Assembly (NCBI GenBank): GCA_903908025.1
Contig: CAIVQM010000102.1
Coordinates: 1-15,748, forward strand
Source: an uncultured bacterium
Lineage (GTDB): Bacteria; Actinomycetota; Actinomycetes; S36-B12
Direction of reading: 5' to 3'
DNA length: 15,748 nucleotides
The position numbers and the translations under genes are program-made. The notes below the pieces were generated by a model. That model was given only the letters and a program-made list of their open reading frames with translations. It had not been told where the DNA came from and did no database searches. Below, one piece after another: positions 5,876 to 12,193 of this stretch; the first letter of the stretch is position 1, and each line of letters starts with the position of its first letter.

Positions 5876-6196
5876 CTACAGGTAGGGAGCGAGGTCAGCG
5901 AGCAGGGCCGCCTTGGGCTTTGCTCCGATGATGGTCTTGACGATCTGACCGCCCTGGTAGACGTTGAGCGTCGGGATGGACGTGATGCCGTAGGACGCGG
6001 CCGTCTGCGGGTTCTCGTCGACATTGAGCTTGGCGATGACGATGCCATCGTTCTCCGCGGCGATCTCCTCGAGGATCGGCGCCACCATCTTGCACGGTCC
6101 GCACCACTCGGCCCAGAAGTCGACGATGACAGGCTTGTCACTCATCAGGACGTCGTCGGCGAAGCTGGCGTCGGTGACCTGCTTGGTTGCTCCCAT
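5876..6196 (-). CDS. trxA: thioredoxin
   Basis: A cytoplasmic dithiol-disulfide carrier reduced by TrxB, supplying electrons to ribonucleotide reductase, peroxiredoxins and methionine sulfoxide reductases. The 106-residue protein has the canonical WCGPC active site at 31-35, the buried aspartate in VDFW just before it, and the cis-proline in SIPT at about 73-76. Length and motifs are those of a classical TrxA. ATG 6196 has AGGAG seven bases upstream. It lies between trxB (66 bp upstream) and cwlM (21 bp downstream) on the same strand, so it is probably transcribed from the promoter in front of trxB. No hairpin or separate promoter is evident in the 66-bp trxB-trxA gap. Confidence 0.97.
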   Translation of the reverse strand: MGATKQVTDASFADDVLMSDKPVIVDFWAEWCGPCKMVAPILEEIAAENDGIVIAKLNVDENPQTAASYGITSIPTLNVYQGGQIVKTIIGAKPKAALLADLAPYL

Positions 6197-6262
6197 GGTG
6201 CTTCTCCTGGTGTGAGGAATCGTGCGGATGGTGGGACGGGTCGTGAGAGTGGTGCGGTCAGG

Positions 6263-7192
6263 CTACTCGCTCGCGGCGAGGAACCGCTCCGCGTCGAGGG
6301 CCGCAGCACAGCCGGAACCGGCTGCCGTGATGGCCTGACGGTAGGTGTGGTCGACGAGATCGCCGCAGGCGAAGACGCCGGACACCGAGGTGCGGGTTGA
6401 GCGTTCCTCGACGAGGACGTAGCCCTCGGCGTCGAGGTCGACCTGCCCCGCGAGCAATTCCGAGCGCGGGTCGTGTCCGATCGCGACGAACAGGCCGGTG
6501 ACGGGAAGCTCGCGCGTCTCACCTGTCTGGGTGTCACGCAGGACGAGTCCACTGACCTTGGGATCGCCGAGGATGTCGTCGATCGTGCTGTTCCAGGCGA
6601 AGTGCAGCTTCTCGTTGGCGAGGGCGCGCTCCTGCATGATCTTGCTGGCGCGCAGAGCGTCACGCCGGTGGATGAGTGTGACGGAGCGAGCGAAGCGGGT
6701 CAGGAAGGTGGCCTCCTCCAGTGCGGAGTCGCCTCCTCCCACGACGGCGATGTCCTGATCGCGGAAGAAGAATCCGTCGCAGGTTGCGCACCACGAAACA
6801 CCGTGGCCCGATAGGCGCTTCTCGTTGGGCAGGCCGAGCTCGCGATAGGCCGAGCCCGTCGCGAGAATCACGGCGCGAGCGGTGTGCGTGTTTCCGGAAC
6901 CGTCGACGACGGTCTTGACGTCGCCGCTGAGGTCGACGCTGGTGACGTCGTCCGTGATGATCTCAGCGCCGAACCGCACAGCCTGCGCACGCATCTGCTC
7001 CATGAGTTGCGGACCCATGATGCCGTCGGTGAAGCCGGGGAAGTTCTCGACCTCGGTGGTGTTCATGAGCGCGCCGCCAGCGGTGACGGAGCCTTCGAAA
7101 ACCAGTGGGTTCAGTTGGGCACGCGCGGCGTAGACGGCGGCGGTGTAGCCAGCCGGGCCGGAGCCGATGATGATGACATTGCGCTCGCTCAC
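6263..7192 (-). CDS. trxB: thioredoxin-disulfide reductase
   Basis: An FAD- and NADPH-dependent enzyme that keeps thioredoxin reduced. From GTG 7192 the protein has 309 residues, the standard length. It begins VSERNVIIIGSGPAGYTAAV (FAD-binding GxGxxG), then has ENFPGF at 50-55, the redox-active CATC at 135-138, VVGGGDSALEEA from 150 (NADPH-binding) and GVFACGDL followed by YRQAITAAGSGCAAALDA (second FAD motif). The frame is open 32 codons further upstream, but that part is non-homologous arginine-rich sequence and would run through the promoter and palindrome described here. The GTG has AAAGGGG six bases upstream, which decides the start. It heads the trxB-trxA-cwlM operon. Confidence 0.96.
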   Translation of the reverse strand: MSERNVIIIGSGPAGYTAAVYAARAQLNPLVFEGSVTAGGALMNTTEVENFPGFTDGIMGPQLMEQMRAQAVRFGAEIITDDVTSVDLSGDVKTVVDGSGNTHTARAVILATGSAYRELGLPNEKRLSGHGVSWCATCDGFFFRDQDIAVVGGGDSALEEATFLTRFARSVTLIHRRDALRASKIMQERALANEKLHFAWNSTIDDILGDPKVSGLVLRDTQTGETRELPVTGLFVAIGHDPRSELLAGQVDLDAEGYVLVEERSTRTSVSGVFACGDLVDHTYRQAITAAGSGCAAALDAERFLAASE

Positions 7193-7221
7193 GCGGAGCC
7201 CCTTTGCGGTGTCGGTGCCGT

Positions 7222-7239
7222 TATACCTACGGGGGTATA
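7222..7239. promoter_or_regulatory. TATACC...GGTATA palindrome in the trxB leader (CsoR/CstR-like operator candidate)
   Basis: TATACCTACGGGGGTATA is an 18-bp inverted repeat, symmetric at 14 of 18 positions, with TATACC/GGTATA arms and a G/C-rich core. Operators of CsoR-family sensors (Cu(I), persulfide) have this general form. It lies about 14 bases downstream of the SigR-type -10, at or just after the expected start site, where a repressor would block transcription. No CsoR-type gene is in the window, so the regulator is unknown. It could also form a small hairpin in the leader mRNA. Confidence 0.45.
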
Positions 7240-7252
7240 TCTCCCCCCTAGC

Positions 7253-7279
7253 AACGATCCTACGGGCCCGGGCATTCCC
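7253..7279 (-). promoter_or_regulatory. SigR/SigH-type promoter of trxB-trxA-cwlM
   Basis: On the minus strand GGGAAT (7279-7274) is followed after exactly 18 bases by GTTG (7255-7252). This equals the consensus GGGAAT-N18-GTT of the actinobacterial thiol-oxidative-stress sigma factor SigR (SigH in mycobacteria), which is known to drive trxBA in Streptomyces. Transcription would start near 7246, giving a leader of about 54 bases that contains the TATACC palindrome. It lies entirely in the gap after the anti-sigma gene. Confidence 0.8.
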
Positions 7280-7308
7280 CCGGCGCATCTGGCGACGGGG
7301 TTGGGCGC

Positions 7309-8211
7309 CTAGGGAGCCAGGGTCAGTTCGATTGCCGTGGTGATGTCGCAGTTGGGATCAATGACCCAGACATGCATCCGACCCAGGATGGGTGCCGGAC
7401 TCTGACTCGCGGCGCCGGACTCCTCCGGTGCGACGACGACCCCGGCGTCCTGTCCTTCGTAACTGGCGTGGTCGACCAGCAGGGCCGTCGCCTCGGCCTG
7501 CTCCATCAACCGGTCGATGCAGTCACTGAGACTTTCGGCCGATGACATGAACCCGGTCTCCGGGAAGTCGGCGATCTCCACGACGGGAGGGGCGGTCATG
7601 GCAGATACGGCCTCCTGCTCGTCGCCCACCCCGAGCTTCGACAGGACCGAGCGAACCTGCTGGCGAAGGCCACCCTCGGTATAGCGGGTGTCGGAGTCGA
7701 CGAGCATCTGGGTGGGGGGCACCATCCCGGCGAAGGACATCTGCTCAGGTCCCGCGAGGACGTCGGTAGTCAGGGGAGCGTCGGCTGCGGCCGCGGCTCC
7801 GGCAGCCTCGAGGGCCTTGGGCTCCGCCACCACGCTGGCCGGCGGGGCGTCTTCGGCCACCACCGCCACGTCTGCCGCGCCACGCAGCATCGTCACGCCG
7901 AGGCCCAGGGCGACGACGGCGACGGAGGCGGCAACGAGGCCGCCTCCCCAGCGGGTCGCGCGCGAAGACCGGGTGGGGACGGCGGGGGCACCGTGTGCGC
8001 GGATCTCCGACTCGGCGGCCAGAGCGTGGGAGATCCGCTCCCAGGCCCAGTCGGGCATCGTCGTGGGCTCGTCGGAGTCGACATCGAGGCCGGGCGCGTC
8101 GGGTGCGTCGGGGCGTAGAAAGGCCAGTTTGGCCAATGCCTCCTGCGTGAAGGCGAGGTCGGCCTGGTCGGCCTGGTCCTCGACATCTCGCAGGTAGTTG
8201 TCGTCGGTCAT
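7309..8211 (-). CDS. membrane anti-sigma factor of SigM
   Basis: A predicted single-pass membrane protein encoded directly after sigM with a 4-nt ATGA overlap, the usual arrangement for an ECF sigma and its anti-sigma. The 300 residues show an acidic cytoplasmic part (1-85) with the MPDWAWERISHALAAE segment seen in such proteins, one membrane helix at about 88-109, an alanine/proline-rich linker, and an extracytoplasmic domain. No HxxxCxxC zinc motif is present, so it is not a ZAS-type anti-sigma. The only two cysteines, Cys231 (LSDCIDRL) and Cys288 (DPNCDI), are both outside the membrane and could form a disulfide. The late segment VDHASYEGQDAGVVV looks like a conserved structural element. 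It would hold SigM at the membrane until an envelope signal releases it. Sequence identity alone would not identify it; context does. Confidence 0.8.
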   Translation of the reverse strand: MTDDNYLRDVEDQADQADLAFTQEALAKLAFLRPDAPDAPGLDVDSDEPTTMPDWAWERISHALAAESEIRAHGAPAVPTRSSRATRWGGGLVAASVAVVALGLGVTMLRGAADVAVVAEDAPPASVVAEPKALEAAGAAAAADAPLTTDVLAGPEQMSFAGMVPPTQMLVDSDTRYTEGGLRQQVRSVLSKLGVGDEQEAVSAMTAPPVVEIADFPETGFMSSAESLSDCIDRLMEQAEATALLVDHASYEGQDAGVVVAPEESGAASQSPAPILGRMHVWVIDPNCDITTAIELTLAP

Positions 8212-8822
8212 GCTGAGGGCTCGCCTCCTTCCGCGGTTGTGACGGGTTCGGTCTGGTCCAGGTTCCGTAGGAAGGCCAAGCGTTTGGCCAGTTTGGCCCG
8301 GCCGCGAAAGCAGCGGCTCTTGACCGTTCCCTCAGGGCAGTTGAGCATCCGGGCGGCCTCCTCGACCGACCAGCCCTCCACGTCGACCAGCACGACGGCA
8401 TTTCGCTGATCGTCGGGGAGCTCGGCCAGGGCGGCCGTGACGACCAGTTGGGTCATCCGCCGGTCAAGATGGTCGGTGGGGTCCGCCGTCACGGCGCCCG
8501 GCAGATCGTCGTTGTCATCCGGCAGGGGCTGGGCGAACCGGACGGCCCGCCGCCGGAGCCGATCGAGGCTGGCATTCACGACGATCCGATGCAGCCAGGT
8601 GGTGACGGCGGAGTCACCACGAAACTGGTCCGCCCGGCGAAAGGCCGAGATCAAGGCATCCTGGAGGGCGTCTGCGGCCTCTTCGGGGTCGCCCGTGGTG
8701 CGCAGGGCCACCGCCCAGAGCCGGTCACGGTGCCGGCGGACGATCACCTCGAATGCCCCCGGGTCTCCCGCGACATGGGCGGCGAGCAGCTCCGCATCGG
8801 TGCGCTGCTCGTCATCGCTCAC
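8208..8822 (-). CDS. sigM: ECF RNA polymerase sigma factor SigM
   Basis: A 204-residue extracytoplasmic-function sigma factor. Region 2 spans about 24-92 (AFEVIVRRHRDRLWAVAL, ALQDALISAFRRADQFRG, TWLHRIVVNASLDRLRRR). Region 4 spans about 129-180 (ALAELPDDQRNAVVLVDVEG, then the helix-turn-helix VEEAARMLNCPEGTVKSRCF). Position next to the trx operon and murJ identifies it as the SigM orthologue. The start is GTG 8822 with GGAGG immediately upstream, a short spacing; no ATG is available nearby. It begins 18 bp after the pseudokinase stop, so it is probably co-transcribed with the murJ block. I did not find a typical ECF autoregulatory promoter directly in front of it. Confidence 0.93.
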   Translation of the reverse strand: MSDDEQRTDAELLAAHVAGDPGAFEVIVRRHRDRLWAVALRTTGDPEEAADALQDALISAFRRADQFRGDSAVTTWLHRIVVNASLDRLRRRAVRFAQPLPDDNDDLPGAVTADPTDHLDRRMTQLVVTAALAELPDDQRNAVVLVDVEGWSVEEAARMLNCPEGTVKSRCFRGRAKLAKRLAFLRNLDQTEPVTTAEGGEPSA

Positions 8823-8840
8823 GCCTCCGAGCCTAGGGGG

Positions 8841-10391
8841 TCAGCTGCTGACCACCACGCTCCTGATACCACCCTGATAGACACCGGTGCCCTGATCGAC
8901 AGCGGGCGGCACCTGCGTGAACCAGATGAGCACGTAGCGCCCGGTGATGGGGCGCGGTGCGCGCATGTCGATGCTGTCCCGGGGGGCGAAGGCGGAGGCG
9001 AGGGGGGTCCACAGGGCCGGGTCGGCCAGGATCCGGTCAGCGACCTTGACCTCGAGCCCACTGCCCTTACCGACGAGGTTGAGGGAGACCTGCTGGATGT
9101 CCTGCGGCTGGCCCAGATCGAGCACCAGCCCGGTCCCCTCCTTGCCGTCGAGGTCCGGGGCGCTGTATTCCGATGTGAGCCAGGCCGTGTCGGGATCGAC
9201 ATCGTTGACCGTGATGGCCAGTTCCTCGTTCTCACTGCCCTTGCGCTTGTCGGGCTTGCCGTTGCCATCGTCGTCCCCGAACGGGTCGTAGGACCGGTAC
9301 CGGACAATGGGGTACGTGCGCTCGACGGAACTGCCCGCGAGGTCGTCCACTGGCCGGGCGGGAGCGGTCAGCATCTCGTCGATTGCCGTCGAGGTCGCTT
9401 CCTGACCGACGCGACTGCCGCCGGTGATCAGGGCCCACCCCGCCCAGGCGATGCCGGCAACCAGGGCGACAGCTACGACGACGGCAAGCAACCGGCCGAC
9501 GATCACGAGACCGGTATGCAGTCGCCGCCGCCCGGGGGTACGCGGCACGGCGCGGATCGTCGTGGTCAACGGGGCCAGGTGATCGAGGGTCGCCCCGATC
9601 ATGGTGGCGAAGGCCGCCACATCAGGGACCCTGGCGACGCCTCGCGTCCGCGCCGCGCTGATCACCGATCGGGCCACGACATCGTCAACGCCGCGGGGCA
9701 CCGCCGCCCGCACCTGCGACGGCGGCAGCACCACGTCGCCGGCGCGGGGGGCACTTGGGGCGGTGATAGCCACCGAGCCCGGCCAGTAGCCCGTGGTGAG
9801 CAGGTACAGGAGTGAGCCGAGGGCGTCGACATCGGCCTGACCAGGGTCGCGTGGGGCGGCGGCGTCATCTGCCGGCAGCGGACCGAAGACCGCAGCATCG
9901 ACCGCGAGGCCGCGGATCCGTACTTCGCCTGCGTCCGTGATGAAGACACTCGACGGGCGCAGTCGGCCGTGGCTGACGTTCTCAGCCAGACCTGCGGCGA
10001 TCGCGCGGGCGACGTCGGCTACGAGGGAGAGCGCCTCGGGTGCGGCGAATGGCGTGCCCCCGCGGTCCTGCAGGGTCCGCTCCAGATTGCGCCCGGACGC
10101 CCACTCGCTGACCACGGCGATCCGGGCGGGGTCCTGCGCTGTGGCGGTGAGGTTCAGGATGTCGAGGACGCGAAGCAGGCGGCGGTCGTCTACCAGGGCG
10201 GCGGCCTGGGCTGCGCCGAGGACCGCTGGGGCGCGCGGATCGTCGGCTGACATCACCCGGACGGCTACCGGGCGGTCGAGAACCTCGTCGTACGCATGCC
10301 AGAGGTAGACATCGGGACGACCGTCGACGCCTTCGTCCTGCGCCACGAGGTCCAGCAACTGGTAGCGGCCGAGCTGCTCCGTTGCCCTCAT
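8841..10391 (-). CDS. MurJ-associated pseudokinase with extracytoplasmic discoidin-like domain
   Basis: A 516-residue membrane protein corresponding to the C-terminal half of mycobacterial MviN (Rv3910). The cytoplasmic kinase fold at about 8-275 is catalytically dead. The VAIK lysine is Arg45 (PVAVRVM), HRDLKPEN reads HGRLRPSS at 141-148, DFG reads GLA at 161-163, and the glycine loop is lost. One membrane helix lies at about 292-323. The outside part from about 370 resembles an F5/8-type C (discoidin) fold: YDPFGDDDGNG, then DVDPDTAWLTSEY and GLVLDLGQPQDIQQVSL. In mycobacteria the pseudokinase is phosphorylated by PknB and recruits FhaA to control lipid II flipping; the same role is inferred here. 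ATG 10391 follows the murJ stop after 7 bp, with a weak ribosome binding site, so coupling with murJ is likely. Confidence 0.87.
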   Translation of the reverse strand: MRATEQLGRYQLLDLVAQDEGVDGRPDVYLWHAYDEVLDRPVAVRVMSADDPRAPAVLGAAQAAALVDDRRLLRVLDILNLTATAQDPARIAVVSEWASGRNLERTLQDRGGTPFAAPEALSLVADVARAIAAGLAENVSHGRLRPSSVFITDAGEVRIRGLAVDAAVFGPLPADDAAAPRDPGQADVDALGSLLYLLTTGYWPGSVAITAPSAPRAGDVVLPPSQVRAAVPRGVDDVVARSVISAARTRGVARVPDVAAFATMIGATLDHLAPLTTTIRAVPRTPGRRRLHTGLVIVGRLLAVVVAVALVAGIAWAGWALITGGSRVGQEATSTAIDEMLTAPARPVDDLAGSSVERTYPIVRYRSYDPFGDDDGNGKPDKRKGSENEELAITVNDVDPDTAWLTSEYSAPDLDGKEGTGLVLDLGQPQDIQQVSLNLVGKGSGLEVKVADRILADPALWTPLASAFAPRDSIDMRAPRPITGRYVLIWFTQVPPAVDQGTGVYQGGIRSVVVSS

Positions 10392-10398
10392 CGCCTGC

Positions 10399-12189
10399 TC
10401 ACTGTCCCCCGACGCGTCGTGTTCGTCCGGCCATTCGGCCCACGAGGGACAGTACGTCCTTCACCTCGTGCACGCGCATCACCCACGCCGCCAGCAGATA
10501 CACACCGGTTCCGACAATGGAGGAGGCGATGACATTCCCCAGCAGTGCCAGGCGGTTGACGTTGTCGAGCTCACTGCCTTCCCAGGTGAGCAGCCCGCGG
10601 ACCATCGCGAACATCACGGCGGCCGACAGGCCGCCCGCGACGATCAAGCGGGCCAGTACGCCGATGGTGTGTCCGCTGTCCATCGAGCCGAGCCGTCGGG
10701 CGAGCACCCACCAGGTGAGAAGGAATCCGATCCAGTAGGAGATCGAGTAGGCCAGGGCGATGGCCGCCACCTGCGCCCCGCCGTCCCGCGCCCATTGGAA
10801 GAACGGGAACGCCAGGCCGAGGAGCACGACGCTGAACACGACCGTCAGGAGGAACGGAGTCCGGGTGTCCTCAAGGGCGTAGTAGCCACGCAGCAGGACG
10901 TAGAACAGCGTGAAGGGCAGCAGCCCCAGCATGAAGACCGAGACGATGAGTCCCATCAATCCCGCCTGTGCGGGCGTCGCAGCGCCGTAGCCGAAGAGCA
11001 GGATCGCGACGGCAGCACCATTGACGATGAGCACGGCAGTGACCGGGACGATCAGCGTGGCGACCGTGCGCATGGTCCGTGAGACGTCGAGACCGACCTG
11101 TGCGAGTCGGCCGTCGTGCGCGATGCGACTCAGCGCGGGCAGCATGGCGGTGACGATGGAGACCGTGATCACGCTGTGCGGCAGCATGAAGACGAGGTGC
11201 GCCTTCTGGTAGGTCGTCAGGCCGGCGGCCACGAGGTCGGCGCTGCTGGCATTCACGTTTGCCTGTGTCGCCATGCGGGTGATGAAGATGTAGGCGATCT
11301 GGTTGACGAGTACGAGGCCGATCGTCCACGCCGCGAGGGAGCCGGCCTTACCGAGACCGGCGCCGCGCCAGTCGAAGCGGGGACGCCAGCCGTAGCCGCT
11401 GCGCCACAGCACGGGCAGCAGGATCAGCGCCTGCAGCATCACCCCGAGAGTCGTGCCGATGCCGAGGAGCAGCACCTGATTGTTGGACAACTGGCCGTCA
11501 GCAGCGGCGGATGTGCCCGCGATGATGATGAACAGACCGAACGTGATGATGGCGATGATGTTGTTGGCGATCGGCGCGAACATTGGTGCACCGAATCGAC
11601 CGCGCGAGTTCAGGACCTGGCTGAGCATCGCGTACAGGCCGTAGAAGAAGATCTGCGGCAGGCACAGCCGGGCGAAGGCGACGGCGAGGTCGAACTCGTT
11701 TGCCGGGTAGTTGTCGGGGGTGTAGAGGTCGACGATCCACGGGGCTGCAGCGACGGCGGCCACAGAGAGGACGAGGAGTCCCGTAGCAACGAGCGTGAGC
11801 AGCCGGTCGGCATAGGCCTGACCGCCGTCCGCATCCTCCTTCATCCGTCGCACGAGTTGCGGGATGAAGACCGCGTTGAGTGCGCCACCGATGACGAGGA
11901 TGTAGACGATCGTCGGCAGTGAGTTGCCGAGCGAGTAGGCGTCGGAAACCAGGTAGAAGCCCAGTGCGGCCGTCATGGCCACATCGCGCATGACGCCTGT
12001 CACGCGCGAAACGACGGTGCCCGTTGCCATCACCGCGCTGTTGCGTGCCATCGTTCGGCCGGCTGCGGACGGCGGATTCGCGGAGAGGTCGCCCGCCTGC
12101 GACTCGCGTGCGGCCTCGCCGATCTCGGCCTCGACACCTGCGAGTTCGGCCTCGGACCCGGTTCCCACCGGTTCCTCTGCGGATGTCAT
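10399..12189 (-). CDS. murJ: lipid II flippase MurJ (MviN)
   Basis: MurJ moves lipid II from the inner to the outer face of the membrane for peptidoglycan assembly. The 596-residue protein has a 47-residue acidic cytoplasmic N-terminus, then a hydrophobic core with about 14 membrane helices. Signatures include TVVSRVTGVMRDV (Arg62 and Arg68, matching the essential arginines of helix 1), SDAYSLGNSLP with Asp83, and IGGALNAVFIPQLVRRM. Later VFMLPHSVITVSIVTAMLP and LRGYYALEDTRTPF are typical of the family. It ends soon after the last helix without a kinase extension; the pseudokinase is the next gene. ATG 12189 has TAGGA just upstream, overlapping the stop of the preceding gene four bases away. 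A later start at MARNSAV would remove the acidic tail, but its ribosome binding site is not better. Confidence 0.95.
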   Translation of the reverse strand: MTSAEEPVGTGSEAELAGVEAEIGEAARESQAGDLSANPPSAAGRTMARNSAVMATGTVVSRVTGVMRDVAMTAALGFYLVSDAYSLGNSLPTIVYILVIGGALNAVFIPQLVRRMKEDADGGQAYADRLLTLVATGLLVLSVAAVAAAPWIVDLYTPDNYPANEFDLAVAFARLCLPQIFFYGLYAMLSQVLNSRGRFGAPMFAPIANNIIAIITFGLFIIIAGTSAAADGQLSNNQVLLLGIGTTLGVMLQALILLPVLWRSGYGWRPRFDWRGAGLGKAGSLAAWTIGLVLVNQIAYIFITRMATQANVNASSADLVAAGLTTYQKAHLVFMLPHSVITVSIVTAMLPALSRIAHDGRLAQVGLDVSRTMRTVATLIVPVTAVLIVNGAAVAILLFGYGAATPAQAGLMGLIVSVFMLGLLPFTLFYVLLRGYYALEDTRTPFLLTVVFSVVLLGLAFPFFQWARDGGAQVAAIALAYSISYWIGFLLTWWVLARRLGSMDSGHTIGVLARLIVAGGLSAAVMFAMVRGLLTWEGSELDNVNRLALLGNVIASSIVGTGVYLLAAWVMRVHEVKDVLSLVGRMAGRTRRVGGQ

Positions 12190-12193
12190 GGTC

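Noticed and set aside
6887..6900. TGTTTCCGGAAC inside trxB as a second parS
   Set aside because: Only the left half matches; the right half lacks GTGAAAC, and it lies in a conserved coding region.
7193..7288. Upstream extension of trxB by 32 codons
   Set aside because: The extension is non-homologous, has no ribosome binding site, and would place the SigR promoter and palindrome inside the coding sequence.
8823..8840. Autoregulatory ECF promoter directly before sigM
   Set aside because: The gap is only 18 bp and no GGAAC/CGTC-type pair could be fitted with the right spacing.
8448..9815. 455-codon plus-strand open frame opposite sigM and the pseudokinase
   Set aside because: A GC-driven antisense shadow: composition is low-complexity and it covers two well-supported minus-strand genes.
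11116..11922. 268-codon plus-strand open frame opposite murJ
   Set aside because: Highly charged, histidine- and glutamate-rich translation typical of the reverse complement of membrane-protein codons; no family features.
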